Shown in pieces: positions 1-8,225 of a stretch of DNA of 64,000 nucleotides. Under the pieces are notes generated by a model that searched no databases, was not told where the DNA came from, and worked only from the letters and a program-made list of their open reading frames with translations. Made by a program: the position numbers and the translations under genes. The DNA comes from JBNNGK01 sp050268245 (GTDB taxonomy: Bacteria > Pseudomonadota > Gammaproteobacteria > Enterobacterales > Enterobacteriaceae): contig NZ_JBNNGK010000006.1 in NCBI RefSeq assembly GCF_050268245.1, positions 62,001 through 126,000 on the forward strand, given 5' to 3'. Each line of letters begins with the position of its first letter. The first letter of the stretch is position 1.

Positions 1-559
1 CAAGTCAAGATTTTTTATTTCAACTATTTTTTTATTTTTTAATATTAACCCATTAATAATAACCCAATAAATACACAAGAATTTATTTACACTAAACGTT
101 ACTTTTATATAAAACACATTGTTTTCGCAACTGTCATTCATTATATAAATACCTTTACTAATGATGACGAGAAGTAATTAAAATGTATCCAATGAATATT
201 AACGACGTCATCCTGACGTTAATTGGATCGATTAATTTTAAATATTGGACTCAGATCACATTAATGATTCCATAAACCCACCTCACTATTGAAAAATTAG
301 CACGATTGACCCTCGTAAAAATAAACATCACGACATAACAAACATCGCTGCAGGAGGCGTTTAAGGCATAACTAATAAAAATGTCCATCAGCCAACCGCC
401 ATTACCTGAATTTTCTTATGGCTTGCCCCTCGCCATTGGTTTAACGTTGATGCTCGATGGGCAAGAAGGCGACAACAAACTTTGCAGATAGGGCCGTCCC
501 TTCCCCCCTCTACAACGCAAAATCAATTTCTAAGCACCGTTATCAAAGGAACAACCAAA
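1..559. other. AT-rich intergenic region upstream of yegS
   Basis: No convincing gene is visible. The first 300 bases are strongly AT-rich with stops in all frames. A 36-codon reading frame starts at 381 and runs into the yegS leader, but its only good Shine-Dalgarno (AGGAGG at 352-357) lies 23 bases upstream, too far to use. The region probably holds the yegS promoter; I could not place it. Confidence 0.5.
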
Positions 560-1459
560 ATGGGTGAAAATGCACCAACGCTGCTTATCATTAATGGCAA
601 GGGAGCCGGTGATGAACGGGTACGCTCAGCCATACAAAACCTCAGAGAGACGGGTGATGTTCTGCACGTTCGCGTAACCTATGAATACGGTGATGCAGCG
701 CGCTACGTTGAAGAAGGTGCAAAGCTTGGCGTCAGCAACATCATTGCAGGGGGTGGCGATGGCACTATTAACGAAATAGCCGCCGCGCTGATTAACATCC
801 CTGCGGAACAACGCCCAGTATTAGGTATCCTGCCGCTGGGGACGGCTAACGATTTCGCCATGGCGTGTAACATTCCTTTAGTTCCAGAACAGGCACTGAA
901 TCTGGCGATAAAAGGCCGTGCTGTACCGATCGATTTAGCCAAAGTGAACGACGACCGTTACTTTATCAATATGGCGACCGGCGGCTTTGGTGCGCGAATC
1001 ACCACTGAAACGCCGGAAAAACTCAAAGCGGCACTCGGTGGCGTGTCTTATTTTATCCATGGTCTATTGCGAATGGATACGCTCAAAGCCGATCGCTGCG
1101 AGATTCGCGGCCCAGGCTTCAAGTGGTCCGGCGATGCAATGGTGATAGGCATCGGCAACGGAAAGCAAGCGGGCGGCGGCCAAGAGTTGTGCCCAGAAGC
1201 GTTGATCAACGATGGTCTATTGCAATTGCGTTTGCTGATTGCCGACGAATTGCTACCCGCACTGATCGCCAGCCTCTTCAACGGCGAAGAAAACAAAAGC
1301 GTAAAGGGAGCCTCGTTACCTTGGTTGGAAATTGACGCGCCAAATGAGATGACCTTTAATCTCGACGGTGAGCCGTTAAAAGGCACGCATTTCCGTATTG
1401 AAGTACTACCTAACGCCATCCAATGCCGTCTACCGCCAAACTGCCAGCTACTCGGCTAA
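560..1459 (+). CDS. yegS: Lipid kinase YegS
   Basis: Cytoplasmic lipid kinase of the diacylglycerol-kinase/sphingosine-kinase family; E. coli YegS phosphorylates phosphatidylglycerol in vitro. The product is 299 residues, the E. coli length, if translation starts at the ATG at 560 (preceded by AAAGGA) and not at the in-frame ATG at 482; the extra 26 residues of the longer form resemble nothing in the family. Visible motifs: the nucleotide-binding GGGDGT (about residue 63), LPLGTANDF (about 93) and the C-terminal FNLDGEP. The fold is known as an N-terminal nucleotide-binding domain plus a C-terminal beta-sandwich. It stands alone, with a GC-rich hairpin right after the stop. Confidence 0.95.
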   Translation: MGENAPTLLIINGKGAGDERVRSAIQNLRETGDVLHVRVTYEYGDAARYVEEGAKLGVSNIIAGGGDGTINEIAAALINIPAEQRPVLGILPLGTANDFAMACNIPLVPEQALNLAIKGRAVPIDLAKVNDDRYFINMATGGFGARITTETPEKLKAALGGVSYFIHGLLRMDTLKADRCEIRGPGFKWSGDAMVIGIGNGKQAGGGQELCPEALINDGLLQLRLLIADELLPALIASLFNGEENKSVKGASLPWLEIDAPNEMTFNLDGEPLKGTHFRIEVLPNAIQCRLPPNCQLLG

Positions 1460-1465
1460 GTGCAA

Positions 1466-1485
1466 CAGGCGCCGGCAGGCGCCTG
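1466..1485 (+). terminator. Hairpin after yegS
   Basis: An 8 bp perfect GC-rich stem (CAGGCGCC / GGCGCCTG) with loop GGCA begins 7 bases after the yegS stop. No T-run follows, so it may stabilise the 3' end more than terminate. Confidence 0.5.
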
Positions 1486-1907
1486 AATCGCATCGCAACT
1501 CACGCAAACTATATTTTTATAACAGTTTGATTGATAACTTTATTATATTTTATCACTTCTTATTTATGTGAAAAATTCAACTATCGGCTAAATCAGAGCC
1601 CACTTCATCCATAACGATTTGTTTTCTGCCGTTCGCTTTTCCGCTCTCTAAACACCAAACACCAAGCAGTGATCCTTTCCGGCAAAAATGCCAAATCATA
1701 CTTGTATGGTAGGTAGGTCATGGCGTAGTTGTTATCCAACACAGCACCGTAAGCACAGGAAGTCATATTCCCGCTATCGCATCTATTGTTTCTCCTTGCC
1801 ATCATGATTTTATTAGTATCTCGGCTTCAATCACCGCTTTTTCACTCTGCCGGTGGTCAGTGACCTCGACTTACCAGCGTATGAGGAAGCTTTAACGGGA
1901 GTTAATC
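1486..1907. other. Intergenic region between yegS and fbaB
   Basis: AT-rich up to about 1600, then mixed composition. A 66-codon reading frame on the minus strand (1605-1805) opens with TTG/ATG codons that lack a proper ribosome site and shows no recognisable motif, so I do not call it. The fbaB promoter should lie at about 1800-1890; its ribosome site (CGGGAG, about 1897) is clear. Confidence 0.5.
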
Positions 1908-2957
1908 ATGACTGATATTGCACAGTTGTTAGGTAAAGAAGCGGAAGACCTGTTGCAACACCGCTGTACCACCATTCCTGTAGAAAATCTCTATTTGCCA
2001 GGTGCCGACTTTGTCGATCGGGTGATGCTCGACAATAACCGCCCCAACAGCGTACTGCGTTCCATGCAAACGCTGTTTAATCATGGCCGCTTGGCTGGCA
2101 CTGGTTACCTGTCAATTTTGCCGGTCGATCAAGGAATTGAGCACTCCGCTGGCGCGTCTTTCGCCGCTAACCCGTTGTACTTTGATCCTAAAAATATCGT
2201 TGAACTGGCAATTGAGGCCGGTTGTAACTGCGTAGCCTCAACTTACGGCGTGCTGGCGGCGGTATCACGCCGTTATGCGCACAAAATCCCCTTTTTGGTC
2301 AAACTCAACCATAACGAAACGCTCAGTTATCCAACGCAATATGATCAAACGCTGTACGCCAGCGTTGAGCAAGCCTTTAATATGGGAGCGGTAGCGGTTG
2401 GCGCCACCATTTATTTCGGTTCAGAGCAGTCTCGCCGACAAATTGAAGAAATTTCGATGGCCTTTGAACGGGCGCATGAGTTAGGGATGGTCACCGTTCT
2501 GTGGGCTTATCTGCGCAACCCGGCATTCAAAAAAGACGGCGTTGATTATCACGCAAGTGCAGATTTAACCGGGCAAGCTAATCACATTGCCGCGACCATT
2601 GGCGCCGATATTGTGAAGCAAAAAATGGCGGAAAATAACGGCGGCTACCGTGCCGTTAACTTCGGTTATACCGACGATCGCGTCTATGACCAACTCACCA
2701 CCGACCACCCGATCGATTTAGTGCGTTATCAGTTAGCAAACTGTTATATGGGGCGCGCCGGTTTGATTAACTCTGGCGGTGCTGCCGGTGAGAACGATCT
2801 GCAAGAATCGGTACGTACCGCCGTGATCAACAAACGTGCTGGCGGCATGGGTTTGATTCTGGGTCGCAAGGCGTTTAAAAAATCCATGAAAGACGGTATC
2901 GCGTTGATCAACGCCGTGCAGGATACCTATCTGGATAAAAATGTCACCGTCGCTTAA
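1908..2957 (+). CDS. fbaB: Class I fructose-bisphosphate aldolase
   Basis: Cleaves fructose 1,6-bisphosphate to dihydroxyacetone phosphate and glyceraldehyde 3-phosphate (and the reverse in gluconeogenesis) through a Schiff-base lysine. The 349-residue product follows E. coli FbaB (350) almost throughout: N-terminal MTDIAQLLGK, LPVDQGIEHSAGASF (about 77-91), PFLVKLNHNETLS with the DhnA-type lysine region (about 130-142), ADIVKQKMAENNGGY (about 230-245) and GGMGLILGRKAFKKS near the end. The start is supported by CGGGAG seven bases upstream. It is monocistronic, with an imperfect hairpin downstream. Confidence 0.97.
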   Translation: MTDIAQLLGKEAEDLLQHRCTTIPVENLYLPGADFVDRVMLDNNRPNSVLRSMQTLFNHGRLAGTGYLSILPVDQGIEHSAGASFAANPLYFDPKNIVELAIEAGCNCVASTYGVLAAVSRRYAHKIPFLVKLNHNETLSYPTQYDQTLYASVEQAFNMGAVAVGATIYFGSEQSRRQIEEISMAFERAHELGMVTVLWAYLRNPAFKKDGVDYHASADLTGQANHIAATIGADIVKQKMAENNGGYRAVNFGYTDDRVYDQLTTDHPIDLVRYQLANCYMGRAGLINSGGAAGENDLQESVRTAVINKRAGGMGLILGRKAFKKSMKDGIALINAVQDTYLDKNVTVA

Positions 2958-2998
2958 CTTCGCGCAGTCATTTCTCTCTGGCTGACTAGGCTTTCGCC

Positions 2999-3032
2999 GC
3001 AGTGCCGCTCGGTTAAATTTGAGCGACACTGC
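2999..3032 (+). terminator. Probable fbaB terminator
   Basis: Imperfect inverted repeat GCAGTGcCGCTC / GAGCGaCACTGC with a 10-base loop, 42 bases after the fbaB stop, followed by a pyrimidine-rich stretch (CCTATCCTTTTC). Confidence 0.55.
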
Positions 3033-3143
3033 CCTATCCTTTTCACCTTTTTCGCCCGCCCCAATTTAATCTTATCTGCCTGGTTTTGTTGCCGGTGGGA
3101 ATCATTCGCTGCGTTTTATAACCACGCTATTAACGCATTGGGG

Positions 3144-3870
3144 GCAAATACGCCGCCCCCATCACGCCATAGTGATGTTGACGGGCGCAGCAGGCTACGC
3201 CCCTACAAGGTGAGTGAGAGTCTTGTCGGCAGAACACTGACAACATTGGCTCATTGCTTAATTAATGGTAGCGAACACGCCCCCACATCACACCAAAGTG
3301 ATGTTGACCGGCGCAGCAGGCTACGCCCCTACAAGGTGAGTGAGAGTCTTGTCGGCAGAACACTGACAACATTGGCTCATTGCTTAATTACCGGTAGCAA
3401 ATACGCCGCCCCCATCACGCCAAAGTGATGTTGACCGGCGCAGCAGGCTACGCCCCTACAAGGTGAGTGAGAGCCTTGTCGGCAGAACACTGACAACATT
3501 GGCTCATCGCTTAATTACCGGTAGCGAACACGCCCCAACATCACGCCATAGTGATGTTGACGGGCGCAGCAGGCTACGCCCCTACAAGGTGAGTGAGAGT
3601 CTTGTCGGCAGAACACTGACAACATTGGCTCATTGCTTAATTAACGGTAGCGAACACGCCCCCACATCACACCAAAGTGATGTTGACCGGCGCAGCAGTC
3701 TCCCGACGAGATGAGTGGGCGCATTGTTGGCGGAGCGATGACAACATTGGCTCATTGCTTAACTACCGGTAGCAAATACGCCGTCCACATCACGCCATAG
3801 TGATGTTGACGGGCGCAGCAGTCTCCCGACGAGATGAGTGGGCGCATTGTTGGCGGAGCGATGACAACAT
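3144..3870. repeat. Six tandem repeats of about 125 bp
   Basis: Six head-to-tail units start at 3144 (127 bp), 3271 (126), 3397 (127), 3524 (126), 3650 (122) and 3772 (about 99, truncated). Each opens GCRAAYACGCC and contains the palindromic core CATCACRCCAWAGTGATG, then GGGCGCAGCAG or CCGGCGCAGCAG, and ends ACAACATTGGCTCATYGCTTAA. Units 1-4 share a middle part starting GCTACGCCCCTACAAGGTGA. Units 5-6 replace it with TCTCCCGACGAGATGAGTGG. Units also alternate in their first bases (GCAAATACG / GCGAACACG). The array is open in some frames, but the peptide merely repeats with the DNA and is not a gene. Confidence 0.95.
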
Positions 3871-4086
3871 GAGCAGCAGGCCAAATCACCGACTTTTCTC
3901 TTTTCGTCCCCCCACACTCCTTTCAATATTACTTTTCTTTCGATTTTAACTTTCACATTAAAAGATTTATCTTTCAAAATGTGATCTATATAAAACAATA
4001 TTGTCGATAAAGTGATTACTGTAAGGCCAATGGCAACAGAGACAGGTTTTGCTCCGGGCCATCGCACCCATTACAGGAGAAAAATA
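3871..4086 (+). promoter_or_regulatory. Upstream region of the srl operon
   Basis: AT-rich 216 bp region between the tandem repeats and srlA, the only place for the operon promoter. A TGTGA half-site (3980-3984) followed by an AT-rich arm could be a CRP site; E. coli srl is activated by CRP and GutM and repressed by SrlR. The second half-site is poor, so this is tentative. ACAGGAGA at 4073-4080 is the srlA ribosome site. Confidence 0.35.
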
Positions 4087-4635
4087 ATGATTGAGTACAT
4101 CACTCACGGAGCCGAATGGTTCATCGGCCTATTCCAGAAAGGCGGAGAGGTATTTGTCGGTATGGTCACCGGTATTTTACCGCTATTAATCAGCTTGTTA
4201 ATTATTATGAATGCCCTGATCAAATTCGTTGGCCAGCAACGTATCGAACGCCTGGCACAGCGCTGCGCAGGTAACCCAGTTTCGCGTTATTTGTTGTTAC
4301 CGCTGATCGGTACCTTCGTGTTTTGCAACCCAATGACGCTGAGCCTCGGCCGATTCATGCCGGAAAAATATAAAACTAGCTATTACGCTGCCGCTTCCTA
4401 CAGCTGTCATTCCATGAACGGTTTGTTCCCGCACATCAACCCCGGCGAATTGTTTGTTTATCTTGGTATCGCCAGTGGCCTGACTACGCTGGGGTTGCCG
4501 CTCGGCCCGCTGGCCGTGAGCTACTTCCTAGTCGGTTTGTTCACTAACTTTTTCCGTGGCTGGGTAACCGATCTGACCACCAGCCTATTCGAACGCAAGA
4601 TGGGTATTCGCCTGGATCGTCAGGTTCAACTTTAA
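4087..4635 (+). CDS. srlA: Glucitol/sorbitol PTS permease IIC component
   Basis: Membrane channel part of the glucitol-specific phosphotransferase system, which imports D-glucitol as glucitol 6-phosphate. The 182-residue product is colinear with E. coli SrlA (187): MIEYITHGAEWFIGLFQKGGE, a first hydrophobic segment at about 25-45, TFVFCNPMTLSLGRFMPEKYK and YSCHSMNGLFPHINPGELF. The ATG at 4087 follows ACAGGAGA; an upstream in-frame start (4012) would add residues unlike the family. First gene of the srl operon, 14 bases before srlE. Confidence 0.96.
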   Translation: MIEYITHGAEWFIGLFQKGGEVFVGMVTGILPLLISLLIIMNALIKFVGQQRIERLAQRCAGNPVSRYLLLPLIGTFVFCNPMTLSLGRFMPEKYKTSYYAAASYSCHSMNGLFPHINPGELFVYLGIASGLTTLGLPLGPLAVSYFLVGLFTNFFRGWVTDLTTSLFERKMGIRLDRQVQL

Positions 4636-4649
4636 TTCGGGAGAGCATC

Positions 4650-5639
4650 ATGAGCGCTTATATTCGCATTGAGAAAGGTGCCAGCGGTTGGGGTGGCCCA
4701 TTGGAATTACCCATCGAAGCAGGCAAAAAAATCGTTTACATCACCGCGGGCACGCGGCCAGCCATCGTTGATCGCATCAGTGAACTGACCGGCTGGCAGG
4801 CCGTTGACGGTTTTAAAGAGGGTGAGCCCCCCGCAGAAGAGATCGCCGTAGCGGTGATCGATTGTGGCGGCACCTTACGCTGTGGCCTTTACCCGAAACG
4901 CCGCATTCCAACCGTTAATATCCATGCAACAGGCCAATCTGGCCCACTAGCCCAATTTATTGTCGAAGATATTTACGTTTCTGGGGTACGCGAAAATAAT
5001 ATCCATCTGATCGATCACGCAGCCGCCGCAGCACCTCTTGCGGAACCAAACGCCCCAAGCACGGCTAAAACGCGCGATTACGATACCAGTAAAAAAATCA
5101 CCGAACAGAGTGACGGTTTGCTGGCTAAGGTTGGTATGGGAATGGGCTCGGTAGTCGCCGTCTTCTTTCAGGCCGGACGCGACACCATTGATACGGTGCT
5201 AAAGACCATTTTACCGTTTATGGCCTTCGTGTCGGCACTGATCGGCATCATCATGGCATCCGGGCTCGGTGACTTTATTGCTCATGGTTTAACACCGTTA
5301 GCCAATAGCCCTGTCGGCTTAGTAACGCTGGCGTTGATTTGCTCCTTTCCCCTGCTTTCGCCATTCCTTGGCCCCGGCGCGGTGATCGCACAGGTCATCG
5401 GCGTGCTGGTCGGCGTACAAATCGGCCTCGGCCATATTCCTCCCCAATTGGCGTTGCCCGCGCTATTTGCAATTAACGCGCAGGCCGCCTGTGATTTTAT
5501 CCCCGTTGGCCTGTCGCTGGCAGAAGCCAAACAGGACACGGTGCGCGTGGGTGTGCCCTCGGTGCTGGTTGGCCGCTTTCTTACCGGTGCCCCGACGGTC
5601 TTAATCGCCTGGGCGGCCTCCGCTTTCATTTATCAGTAA
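4650..5639 (+). CDS. srlE: Glucitol/sorbitol PTS IIB/IIC component
   Basis: Carries the cytoplasmic IIB phosphotransfer domain and a membrane IIC2 domain of the glucitol permease. The 329-residue product matches E. coli SrlE (319). The N-terminal domain has ITAGTRPAIVD and VAVIDCGGTLRCGLYPKRR (about 70-90), the likely phosphocysteine region. A variable linker rich in Ala and Pro (about 126-145) accounts for the extra length. The membrane domain begins near residue 185 (TILPFMAFVSALIG) and ends with FIYQ. GGGAGAG precedes the ATG. Confidence 0.96.
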   Translation: MSAYIRIEKGASGWGGPLELPIEAGKKIVYITAGTRPAIVDRISELTGWQAVDGFKEGEPPAEEIAVAVIDCGGTLRCGLYPKRRIPTVNIHATGQSGPLAQFIVEDIYVSGVRENNIHLIDHAAAAAPLAEPNAPSTAKTRDYDTSKKITEQSDGLLAKVGMGMGSVVAVFFQAGRDTIDTVLKTILPFMAFVSALIGIIMASGLGDFIAHGLTPLANSPVGLVTLALICSFPLLSPFLGPGAVIAQVIGVLVGVQIGLGHIPPQLALPALFAINAQAACDFIPVGLSLAEAKQDTVRVGVPSVLVGRFLTGAPTVLIAWAASAFIYQ

Positions 5640-5674
5640 CACATACGTTTATTTTCCTATTCCAGGGGTTCGCT

Positions 5675-6037
5675 ATGAATGTCATTTTCCAAACCACCAT
5701 TACTCACATCGGTGACTGCGCACGCGAAGCGTTACAAGACAACATGCTGATCACCTTTCGCCAAGGCGCACCTGCCGATATAGCAGAATTTTGTTTCATT
5801 CATCAACACGGCGACACCACGGGGGAACTGCAAGCCGGCGGTCTATTTGAACTGGCAGAACGGCGTTACCCGATCACCGCCGTTGGCAGCGTCGCCACCC
5901 AAAACTTACGTGAATTAGGCCACATTACCGTACGTTTCGACGGCGAAGTGCAGGCGGAATTCCCCGGTTCGATCCACGTTTCCGGCAGCACGCCAGACGA
6001 TATCCCGTTAGGCAGCACACTAAAATTTATCGCATAA
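5675..6037 (+). CDS. srlB: Glucitol/sorbitol PTS IIA component
   Basis: Soluble IIA protein that passes phosphate from HPr to the IIB domain of SrlE. It is 120 residues long (E. coli 123). The conserved FCFIHQHGDTTGELQAGG (about 41-58) contains the candidate phospho-histidines. Also visible is the C-terminal GSTLKFIA. AGGGG lies six bases before the ATG. It sits 35 bases after srlE and 10 bases before srlD, as expected for one transcript. Confidence 0.95.
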   Translation: MNVIFQTTITHIGDCAREALQDNMLITFRQGAPADIAEFCFIHQHGDTTGELQAGGLFELAERRYPITAVGSVATQNLRELGHITVRFDGEVQAEFPGSIHVSGSTPDDIPLGSTLKFIA

Positions 6038-6047
6038 GGAGTTAACC

Positions 6048-6827
6048 ATGTCTGAAGTAGCCGTAGTGATTGGCGGCGGCCAAACGTTAGGTGCTTTTTT
6101 AAGTAAGGGTTTGGCAGCGGCAGGATACCGCGTGGCGGTGGCCGATCTGAACGCCGATAACGCGTATCAGGTAGCCCAGCAAATTAATCAGGAGTTCGGC
6201 AGCGGCCGTGCCGTTGGCTTGCAGGTCGATGCCACCGATGAAGAAAGCGTGATTGCGCTGGCCAATGCGGTCGACAACGCCTTCGGCGGTACGCATTTGC
6301 TGGTCTACAGCGCCGGTATCGCCAAGGCTGCGCCGATTATCGACTTCGCGCTTGGCGATTTTGACCGTTCACTCCAGGTTAATCTGGTGGGATATTTCCT
6401 CTGTGCCCGTGAGTTTTCACGCCTGATGATCCGCGACGCCATAGCTGGCCGCATCATTCAGATCAACTCCAAGTCCGGTAAAGTCGGCAGTAAACATAAC
6501 TCCGGTTACAGCGCGGCCAAATTCGGCGGTGTCGGGCTGACGCAATCGCTGGCGCTGGATTTGGCGGAATATGGCATCACCGTGCATTCACTGATGCTGG
6601 GCAACCTGCTGAAATCACCGATGTTCCAATCGCTGTTGCCACAATACGCCGAGAAGCTAGGCATCCAGCCCGACGAAGTCGAAAAATACTACATCGATAA
6701 AGTGCCGCTGAAGCGGGGTTGCGACTATCAGGACGTACTGAATACCCTACTGTTCTACGCCAGTAACAAAGCGAGTTACTGCACCGGCCAATCCATCAAT
6801 ATCACCGGCGGCCAGGTGATGTTTTAA
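6048..6827 (+). CDS. srlD: Sorbitol-6-phosphate 2-dehydrogenase
   Basis: NAD-dependent oxidation of glucitol 6-phosphate to fructose 6-phosphate, which feeds glycolysis. Short-chain dehydrogenase of 259 residues (E. coli 259). Seen: the N-terminal nucleotide fold GGGQTLGAFL (about 9-18), DLNADN after the second strand, a YSAGIAKAA segment in place of NNAG, and the catalytic pair NSGYSAAKFGG (Tyr about 153, Lys 157). AAGGAG precedes the ATG. The gap to srlM holds a transcribed repeat element. Confidence 0.96.
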   Translation: MSEVAVVIGGGQTLGAFLSKGLAAAGYRVAVADLNADNAYQVAQQINQEFGSGRAVGLQVDATDEESVIALANAVDNAFGGTHLLVYSAGIAKAAPIIDFALGDFDRSLQVNLVGYFLCAREFSRLMIRDAIAGRIIQINSKSGKVGSKHNSGYSAAKFGGVGLTQSLALDLAEYGITVHSLMLGNLLKSPMFQSLLPQYAEKLGIQPDEVEKYYIDKVPLKRGCDYQDVLNTLLFYASNKASYCTGQSINITGGQVMF

Positions 6828-6867
6828 CGTTAATTTACTGGGCGCCCACCGTGTGCCCAATGGTATA

Positions 6868-6992
6868 TATACCCAAGATATTTCGAGTTGCTTGTAGGCG
6901 GCAACTGAATGACTCCCTGGGAGCATAGCCAACTATGTGACCAGGGTGAAGGAAGGCAGCCCACACCCAAGCAACGTGAAGTATGAAGGGTA
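6868..6992. repeat. MITE-like element between srlD and srlM
   Basis: About 125 bp bounded by imperfect terminal inverted repeats: TATACCCAAGATATTTCGAG on the left and, read on the minus strand, TACCCTTCATACTTCACG on the right, both followed by TTGC. The inside is itself partly palindromic (CCCTGGGAGCATAG ... CTATGTGACCAGGG). The layout resembles the short non-coding elements opening with TACCC that are common in Serratia and Yersinia. It lies inside the srl transcript and could fold into a long hairpin between srlD and srlM. Confidence 0.7.
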
Positions 6993-7012
6993 GCAATTAG
7001 ATGAGGAACCGT

Positions 7013-7369
7013 ATGACCAGTGCATTGATTACTCTTGCCGTCCTCGCTTGGTTGGGGCAAATAGCCTGCGGCTGGTGGCAGATTCAGCGCTTTAATCGCG
7101 CTTTTGACCAGTTATGCCAACTGGGGCCGGTTGGGATTGGCCGCTCCGGCGGCCGCTTTAAGCCCCGAGTGGTGCTGGCACTGGCGTTCGATGCACAACA
7201 ACGCGTGTGTGGCAGCATGATGATGCGCGGCCTGACCGTTTTTGCCCAACCAAAACCACTGAAACATCTGCACGGTTTACATCGCCGTGATTTACTGCCG
7301 GATGTGATCTTCCCCGAGGATCGCGCCAGCCAAGTTGCACTATCGTTAGCGATTGCCGCAGAATCATGA
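7013..7369 (+). CDS. srlM: Glucitol operon activator SrlM (GutM)
   Basis: Small membrane-anchored transcriptional activator of the glucitol operon in E. coli. The 118-residue product has an N-terminal hydrophobic segment (about 5-22) and the family core QRFNRAFDQLCQLG, GRSGGRFKPRVVLAL and LLPDVIFPEDRASQ. I chose the ATG at 7013 because GAGGA lies six bases upstream and the length then matches E. coli GutM (119). An ATG at 7001 would add four residues. Confidence 0.9.
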   Translation: MTSALITLAVLAWLGQIACGWWQIQRFNRAFDQLCQLGPVGIGRSGGRFKPRVVLALAFDAQQRVCGSMMMRGLTVFAQPKPLKHLHGLHRRDLLPDVIFPEDRASQVALSLAIAAES

Positions 7370-7451
7370 TATTTTCACAGTAAAAGACATTACCTTTCAT
7401 ATTGAATTATTTACTGAGAGTAATGTGCCTATCTTGTGAACAGGAATCGCG

Positions 7452-8225
7452 ATGAAACCAAAGCAGCGGCAGGCCGCTATCCTTGAATATCTACAGCGGC
7501 ATGGCAAAACCGCCGTGGATGCCCTTGCACAACACTTTTCCACCACCGGCACCACTATCCGTAAAGATCTCACCCTGTTAGAAGACGAAGGTGAGGTGAT
7601 CCGCACTTATGGCGGCGTGGTGCTCAGCCGCGATGACGGCGATCAACCGATCGATCGTAAAACCCACATTAATACCGAGAAGAAGCGCCAGATCGCCTAC
7701 GCCGCCATTAAATTGATCGACGACGGCGACTCGTTGATATTCGATGCGGGCAGCACCGTCTTGCAAATGGTGCCGCATTTAGCGCAGTTCAATAACATTA
7801 CGGTCATGACAAACAGTCTGCATATCGTCAACGCATTAGTGGAGTTGGATAATGACCAAACCATTTTGATGCCTGGCGGGACTTACCGCAAAAAATCGGC
7901 GTCGTTTCACGGTAGCCTGGCGGAATCGGCCTTTCATCAGTTTAGTTTTGATAAATTATTTATTGGTGCAGACGGCGTTGACCTCAATGCCGGCGTGACA
8001 ACCTTTAATGAGGTTCACAACGTCAGCAAAGCGATGTGCGAAGCCGCCGGGCGCATTATTCTGCTGGTAGACTCCAGCAAATTTGGCCGCAAAAGCCCGA
8101 ACGTGGTGTGTGAACTGGCCGCAGTCGACACGCTGATCACCGATAACGATATCCATCCGGATTATCTCGCCGCACTGCAAGCCAAAGGCATCAATATTAT
8201 TCTGGTAGGAGACACCGATGAGTAA
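7452..8225 (+). CDS. srlR: DeoR-family repressor SrlR
   Basis: Repressor of the glucitol operon, 257 residues like E. coli SrlR. The N-terminal DeoR helix-turn-helix is plain (KQRQAAILEYLQRHGK, then FSTTGTTIRKDLTLLEDEGEV, about 4-50), followed by RTYGGVVL and the sugar-phosphate-sensing domain with DAGSTVLQMVPHL (about 98-110), TNSLHIVNAL and LFIGADGVDLNAGVTTFNE. The effector is presumably glucitol 6-phosphate. The 3' end overlaps gutQ by 8 bases. Confidence 0.95.
   Translation: MKPKQRQAAILEYLQRHGKTAVDALAQHFSTTGTTIRKDLTLLEDEGEVIRTYGGVVLSRDDGDQPIDRKTHINTEKKRQIAYAAIKLIDDGDSLIFDAGSTVLQMVPHLAQFNNITVMTNSLHIVNALVELDNDQTILMPGGTYRKKSASFHGSLAESAFHQFSFDKLFIGADGVDLNAGVTTFNEVHNVSKAMCEAAGRIILLVDSSKFGRKSPNVVCELAAVDTLITDNDIHPDYLAALQAKGINIILVGDTDE

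Noticed and set aside
381..491. 36-codon frame MSISQPPLPEF... upstream of yegS
   Set aside because: Its only Shine-Dalgarno is 23 bases away and it overlaps the yegS leader; no known family.
1605..1805. 66-codon minus-strand frame between yegS and fbaB
   Set aside because: No well-placed ribosome site and no recognisable motif; likely chance.
3138..3714. Two open frames of 96 and 83 codons with internally repeated protein sequence
   Set aside because: The protein repeats only because the DNA is a tandem array; the frames break with unit changes and have no ribosome site.
3144..3870. CRISPR array
   Set aside because: Units are about 125 bp, head to tail and similar throughout; there are no unique spacers and no cas genes.
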